The notes under the pieces were generated by a model. It worked only from the letters and a program-made list of their open reading frames with translations. It searched no databases and was not told the origin of the DNA. 64,000 nt of DNA, from NCBI GenBank assembly GCA_019802505.1, contig JAFMOC010000247.1:186001-250000 (forward strand), written 5' to 3'. Made by a program: the position numbers and the translations under genes. This document shows, in pieces, positions 58,255 to 64,000 of this stretch; within the stretch, counting starts at the first letter, position 1; each line of letters starts with the position of its first letter. This DNA comes from Corydoras sp. C115 (lineage: Eukaryota; Chordata; Actinopteri; Siluriformes; Callichthyidae).

Positions 58255-61153
58255 ATGGAGCTGCTCACACTCCTGGTTTTATCAGGTAAGATGGACTTTT
58301 TTGTGTTTTTGGGTTGACGTTCAGAACGTGTTGGCATCAAACTCAATGGTGGAGGTATACAGACTTATATAAAAGTTCAGGAACCCCGTTTTTTCTCTTT
58401 AATTAAAGGCTTATTGGTGTTACACATGAACAAATCCTGAATAAATGAACAAAAATTCCCACAGAAGCATGCAAACTGTTAAAGCTGCAAAAAGATCAAT
58501 TTAGGATTAAATCAAATCTATTGTACCTTTAAAGTGAAGGCGACCCAGTACTTTTATCCGTATTGTTTATGTGTAACTTTTAAGGTCCAAAAATGTACAG
58601 TATATGTTTAAAAGCAGTGTCACGGTAGTCTACCTCGGGATAAAGCGGTTGCGCATAGGAAGCGCTGAAGGGAGCCAGGCACGCAGGTAGCAGAGAACGG
58701 GTTTATTAAAGGTGCACTAACACCACAAAACAAGAGGTACAAATGACTAGTGACATCAAACACCCGACCAGCACCGAGAACGAGAAACAATGGACATAAA
58801 TACAAAAAGACACCCGACCACGTGCACAAGACAAACCAATCACAAGACGACGTTAATTAACTAACTAAATACCCACTGAACGTTAACAGAACAGAACAAG
58901 ACTAAACACAAAACAGGTGACAGGTGCCCTAGGCACCTGTTACAAGCAGAGAACCCTAGAGAAAGTGCTTGTTGTGCAGCAGAACAAAGTGTTATAACAA
59001 TCAGCTCTTGTTAAATGTACTTTTGATGTATTGTGAAAATTCAGAAATGATTTCGTGGGGTGTTGTGGGGAATGGTGTTCCCCACAATTATGTTTTGGTA
59101 ACATATTTTTTATAGTATTGATTTAATTATAGGAGCTGACTTTATAGGTTTTTTTTATCCACAGCTGTCACCCCATCTGTGATGCCAGTCGCTCTGAAAT
59201 ACTACATAATCCAACAGAAACAAACCTGGAGCGGCGCTCAGGCTTACTGCCGGTCCAAACATAATGACCTAGCCACCATCCAAGGTGCAAGCAACATGGT
59301 TCTGCTGCAAAACCAAGCGGCGCTGCAGAATTTCAACCTCAGTCTCACCGTTTGGATCGGACTCTACAATGACGTCAACAGCTGGCGCTGGTCCTACAAC
59401 AACACACCTTTAGAATGGATGAACTGGTCGCCATCAAATCCTGACAATTGGCAAGCACAAGAGGCGTGTGGTAGTGCGGGTCAGAACCGCTGGAATGATG
59501 TGTCGTGTTACTCTACGCTACCTTTCATTTGTTTTGACAGTAAGAAGAATAATTAACTCATGATGGTTCATTATAAATTTTAAAACATAATAAATCTATT
59601 CTGATCTAAAGAGTCATTGTAAATATTAGTGGTCAAATTTAAAATTCTAAGAAATAACGTGTTCTAAGAAATATATCATAAACTCTTAACTTATCTTAAT
59701 AACATTCAGTGAGGAGGCGGGGCTAACTCGTTTGCTCTATATGGAACACACTGCTAAAGATGTGATTGGATGTAAACCCCTGCCCACTTACACCTACTCA
59801 AAAACTGAAACAACTGATGGATAGTAAATATAAAGGATATTTGGCTTTGTTTCAAAAAGGTTTAACTGACTATAACTCCTTTTATCATCTATTACACCTT
59901 CATCATCACATTACACTGTAGGATATACTGTACATTTATTTATATTAACCAAATGCGTCCTCCACCACCTTAAAACTTCAGAACAAAACACACGACTCCT
60001 CACACAGAATTATGAGGAACTGAAGTTTTTCTTTACTGTTTGTTCTGATGCACAACCAGGGATGCTGCACTCACAATGCAAATATGGGAAAACACCCTAT
60101 ACAGGTCACCAACCAATCACAGGACAGACAAACAATTACATCTACACACAAATTCATACCTAGTGCGGGTATCTTAAAATTTACCAGTGTTTTGGACTGT
60201 GAGAAGAACTGGTGGTCTTAAACATGACATCATCAGGTTTATTAAAACTGAATAGCAAACATATTGTTCAGGTCAGAATAACACCAAGTTATGTTAAAAT
60301 GCTGTATAGATTACAGATAAATATAAATATATAAATATAATGTATAAGAATAAAATGAAATTATTATTCCTGTGAATATTTTATTTTTCTCATAGACTTG
60401 AGGAATGAAAGTGACCAGTATGTTTTTTATAATGGACCTGTAACCTGGTCAGCTGCTCAGCTGTTCTGCAGACAGAATCACACTGACCTGGCCAACGTGA
60501 AAAGTAGCACTGACCAATCAACTATTGCAAAAAACATGTCTGGTGTGAGTTGGATAGGTTTGTTCAGAGATACCTGGAAATGGTCTGACGGGACTAAATT
60601 TACTTCCATCCGGTGGATGCCTAATGAACCAAATAACTACATGGCGATGGAAAACTATTGCTATTTAAATGGTCCTCTGGCTGCAGATGGACCTCCTGGA
60701 GACCTGAAGCCATTCGCTTGTCAAGGGAGTGAGTTAAGGTTCCTTTTGTGGTTCAGGTTGGATTTAGGGGACGTACTCTGCTCTAAACCTTTTTGTTTTT
60801 GATTTTTCAGGAGTCACAGGACAAAGGCAAATACTAAAACTAAAAGTGAAGTCCAATCAGCTTGGGAATGATGCAGTAAAGACAGAACTTCTAAAGATGG
60901 TGGATTTTGGTCTCCTATTTACAAACTTTTTTTTTTCCTAATTGTATCTAACCAAAGATTTTATCTTTCAGGTTTAATGTTGCTTGTACAGCATTGTTTA
61001 ATAATAAAATCTCTTCAGATAATGCAGAAACTGATGGAGCATGGGATGGCAGAGAACGTCACGGTGATGTACAGGCAAGCAGAAAGCGAGGACATCTTTA
61101 CCAAGCTGGAGGAAAACGTCTGTTTTGCAGATAATTATTGTACGAAAACCTGA
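58255..61153 (+). CDS. Secreted two-CTLD C-type lectin, copy 3
   Basis: Exons 58255-58285, 59165-59539, 60396-60728, 60811-60899 and 61019-61153 give 320 aa. The signal exon is MELLTLLVLS. CTLD1 (about 23-135) is the most canonical of the array: four cysteines, WIGLYNDVNSWRWSY, NPDNW and a true WND-V-SC. CTLD2 (about 137-246) has WIGLFRDTWKWSDG and EPNN, the mannose-type triplet. Its third cysteine is replaced by proline (ADGPPGDL where copy 2 has ADGPCATL), leaving the C2 cysteine in ENYC without its partner. The tail reads LKLKVKSNQLGNDAVKTELLKM, then IMQKLMEHGMAENVTVMYRQ with an NVT sequon, and extends about 8 residues beyond copy 2, with two cysteines near the end. AATAAA at 61227 is 74 bp past the stop. 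Confidence 0.85.
58617..58946. mobile_element. Possible non-autonomous insertion in lectin copy 3 intron 1
   Basis: A block of higher G+C and different texture sits inside an AT-rich intron. Near its right end is a perfect inverted repeat, CAGGTGCC-cta-GGCACCTG (58921-58939). I cannot name the family. A terminal hairpin recalls Helitron-type ends, but the expected termini are not clearly present. The minus-strand 69-aa frame inside it is not supported as a gene. Confidence 0.4.
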
Positions 61154-62374
61154 AGCTTTTATAATTTTAGTACTAAATATATCCAATTTCATGCAACAAT
61201 TTAGGCACCACTCATTTAATTCTGTAAATAAATCATAAGCAATTTTATGGCATGATTTCTATAATGTTTTTTCAAGAACATTTTTGTTTTACATTTGTTT
61301 ATCAGTTATATTTATTCAAAAACATATGACTGTATAGCAAGAAGCAGCAATAAACCATCAGTCTCTTATCATATATCACATCTTTATAATAATCTGTTAT
61401 TTAATTTTTTAATAATCAGTTTACCTCTTTCATATTAAAGATTTTCAATAGTCACTAGAACAAAACAATCTATCATAGAACCTTTGACACAATCTTGAAA
61501 CTCCAGAACACATTACACCTGTACTGCACATATTTTCACATCATTGCACATCAAAAATATGTATATTTTGAATGTTTAATAACTATTGTAACAGAAGAAC
61601 AATAAAGCTTAATATCATGTAAGCAAATTCAAATTGTGTTGTGTTCATTTTAATTCCTTATTGTTGTCATGGTGAATTTATTTTAAACCTATCTCGGACC
61701 TCACCTGAGACTCGGACCCAACAAAATGTCTTACTCTAGAAAACAAAACAAATACCTGAAATTTTATTGTTTAGCTACAACAACTCAGCTTTGACCTAAA
61801 TGAATGTGATATTTGGACAAGTCACACCAGAGAAGGTGCCATAAGCAGAGTGGGTGTCTCTCCATTTGTTGGTTTTCCACCAGCTGGTGAAATGCAACAT
61901 TTCAGACAAAGCAGAGAAAAAAATAGAAAAGAGATAATCACACAAAGAGCAGCACAATATAAATCAGAGAACTGATGGATTATTCATGTCTTCATTCTGA
62001 CTCAGTCATCTGGCACATTGTTATTGTCATGGATCTGAACATCTGTATGTGTAACTCTGTACAGTATTGTCTGTCTAAAAAGTTGACTGATACTAACTTA
62101 ATATTTGAGAAATGAAGATCAGATCATGATTCAGAGTAACAGTCAGTATTCATTCATTCATTCATTCATTCATTCATTCATTATCTTCCGCTTAATCCTC
62201 TACTAGGATCAGGAGATGATTTTATTGCATAATACACCTGGCAGAGAGATTTCAGCACATATTTCAACACATATCCTAATTGTATATTTCAGGTGTTAAA
62301 CAATTTGTGGCATATTTCTGTTTCTTAATTGCTCTGTTGTCATGTTTTAAATTTATTTTCAGGCGAAAATGATT

Positions 62375-63175
62375 AGATTTTCCCCAAATTATTCTTTATG
62401 GTCAGGGACCAAAATTATTTTCATGGCAGTTTAGCATTAAATGGTCAGTTGCCGCCACCTGCTGGCGAACAATCGCAATGACATGTAAAGTATAGAGTAT
62501 TTTCTGTTTCAGAAAGTCTAAGGTTAAAACATCTTGTCTCTTCTGTTTTGTGAAATCAATAATATTCACCCAGTTCTTTCTTTTTGTTTCCGTTGTTTTT
62601 ACTATTTTAAGTTTAATTAAACATTTATTAATTAAACACATATTTCCAAGTAGATTTATACATGGATCATTTCTTTATTAGCCATTTTTATTATGTTAAG
62701 CTCAGTTTAGCAGGTTTTATTTGATTATTTGGTTGGTGGATGGTTCTCAGCAGATCAGATCAAAATCAGAGACATTAACATTTAATGTAATATTAAGATA
62801 ATATAATGTTATCTATAATTTGGTTAATTTATACACTATATGATACAGTGTTATGCATAGTACACCAGAACAGAAGTATGGATAGTTTTTGGTATGTTCT
62901 CCAGTGCTGTAACCTTAGAATGCATTCAGGCCTCACCAGAGCTGTCATTTTGTTCTGTTTGGTGTCTGTGCATGTGCACATCATTTTCATCTGCTTTGAC
63001 TCAGAGATGTAAATGTTCAGATATTAGAATTTAATGATAAGGGTGTCTGAGGTGTGGACGAAACTTACCTGAATCTCATCATGAGCTCATGATGAAACAT
63101 CATGATCTCATACATGCCATGAAGCATCCAGCAAATTGCTCCACCCTGAAATCGCATCATTACATTCAGTTTACC
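62375..63175. repeat. Segmental duplication, right copy
   Basis: Two blocks (62375-62660 and 62866-63175) match 54405-54770 and 55740-56020 in order and orientation. For example, 'agaacagaagtatggatag', 'catcattttcatctgctttg' and 'aattgctccaccctgaaatc' have close counterparts. The copy lacks the V-SINE, the (AT)n expansion and the pentanucleotide array. Confidence 0.8.
62452..62465 (-). promoter_or_regulatory. CTCF-type core motif
   Basis: On the minus strand it reads CCAGCAGGTGGCGG, a full match to CCASYAGRKGGCRS. It is better conserved between the two duplicated spacers than the sequence to its left. Binding is inferred. Confidence 0.5.
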
Positions 63176-63913
63176 GAATGACTTCAACATGACATTTTAT
63201 CTCTGTGAAGCTGCTACCTTGAAAGTAAAGTATTTGTAAGCTGTAAAATCCATGGGTTTCACTGGATTTCTCCTGATATCGAGCATTTTGCATTTCAACA
63301 TAATAACTAGGATATAAAACAAAGATTTAGCCCAAAATGAAAAGGACTGAATTTCTTCCGGAAGAAGGCCAAATGTTTCTTACCTTTATAAATTCACTTT
63401 AAAAAAAAACTGCTTCATTCTATTTTCTAAAATGTGAAAAGTGTGAGAAAAAAAAAAAGGTTTGTGCATAAATGCAAATAGACACCACTGTCATGACGTT
63501 GACCCATGAACTCTTACCCCGCTGTAGAAATGACTTTTGGCTGTGGACAGGATTAGGTTTGCTCTTGTCATTACAATGTTATTTATTGGTTCTGTGATGG
63601 TTTAAAACCTCTGTGTTTTTATCATAGTAAAGTTTATAAGTTAGAGATACTGGAATGAAGGATTTGTGTGGCATGTTATAGGGTTTTGTTGATGCTGATG
63701 TCAACTCTGTTTTGGTTAAAGAACTAATTTACATCTGCTTTGAGTCCATAATGAGAAGCCGGGTATTAGCGGAGGAAGGGTGAAGCTTTTGTCTTTCAAT
63801 ACTTCACACATTGGCATCAAGACGTCAGATCATCATCAGGAACCATTCAGAGATCTGTACCTTTCTGTCAGAAAACTTTCTCGTCTGTGAACTCCACCAA
63901 GAACCCATCCCTG

Positions 63914-63944
63914 ATGGAGCTGCTCACAATCCTGGTTTTAACAG
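63914..63944 (+). CDS. C-type lectin copy 4, signal-peptide exon only (cut by window end)
   Basis: ATG at 63914 encodes MELLTILVLT and ends at acag|gtgaga (donor 63945), in the same phase as copy 3's first exon (MELLTLLVLS). The sequence before it (agaacccatc...atggagctgctcacaat) and after it (gggacatttttgtgttt) is also clearly homologous to copy 3. The remaining exons would lie beyond the window. Confidence 0.75.
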
Positions 63945-64000
63945 GTGAGAGGGACATTTTTGTGTTTATTAATTCACCTTCGGAGCATGTTCAGATTAAA

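Larger units (their letters stand above)
61154..63913. other. Spacer between lectin copies 3 and 4
   Basis: There is no gene. A truncated minus-strand V-SINE 3' end lies at 62149-62215 ((CATT)n followed by tatcttccgcttaatcctc). 62375-62660 and 62866-63175 are the partners of duplicated spacer blocks near 54405-54770 and 55740-56020. Confidence 0.55.

Noticed and set aside
62149..62182. Short direct repeats suggesting a CRISPR-like or satellite array
   Set aside because: It is the (CATT)n tail of a truncated V-SINE; there are no spacers, and the host is a vertebrate.

Overview
The window is vertebrate nuclear DNA, almost certainly from a ray-finned (teleost) fish. The evidence is small GT-AG-split exons, abundant microsatellites, several copies of a tRNA-headed V-SINE/DANA-like retroposon with (ATGA)n tails, and the 3' end of an L2/Rex1-type LINE. 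The conserved gene block is synpo2 - myoz2 - usp53 - fabp2. As I recall it, human chromosome 4 carries SYNPO2-MYOZ2-USP53-FABP2 in the same order, which separates this block from the paralogous SYNPO2L-MYOZ1-USP54 block. The species cannot be named from the sequence; an otophysan fish is a guess from the SINE type.

Layout. 1-8308: 3' part of synpo2 (+), with a candidate internal TATA promoter for a short isoform, one large coding exon and a candidate alternative last exon. 8309-10430: spacer with a V-SINE bearing a 12-bp target-site duplication. 10414-15530: myoz2 (+), with a MEF2-type box before a candidate 5' UTR exon and five coding exons giving 256 aa. 18250-36085: usp53 (+), with a CpG-island first exon, a long 5' UTR intron and 16 coding exons giving about 861 aa. 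36635-38995: fabp2 (-), four exons and 132 aa, tail-to-tail with usp53. 39132-42727: spacer with a truncated LINE. 42728-64000: a tandem array of secreted two-domain C-type lectin genes (+), three complete (308, 315 and 320 aa) and the signal-peptide exon of a fourth at the window edge. Duplicated, repeat-rich spacers separate the lectin copies.

The synpo2 and myoz2 products are Z-disc proteins of striated muscle. usp53 encodes a junction-associated ubiquitin-specific-protease-family protein. fabp2 encodes the intestinal fatty-acid-binding protein. The lectin array is the lineage-specific, fast-evolving part: the copies differ at sugar-binding motifs, one has lost a structural cysteine, and all share a two-exon C-terminal tail that I cannot assign to a known domain. 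I also noted several near-perfect CTCF core motifs spread along the window. All gene models were built by eye from splice signals, reading phase and remembered family similarity; no search was run.
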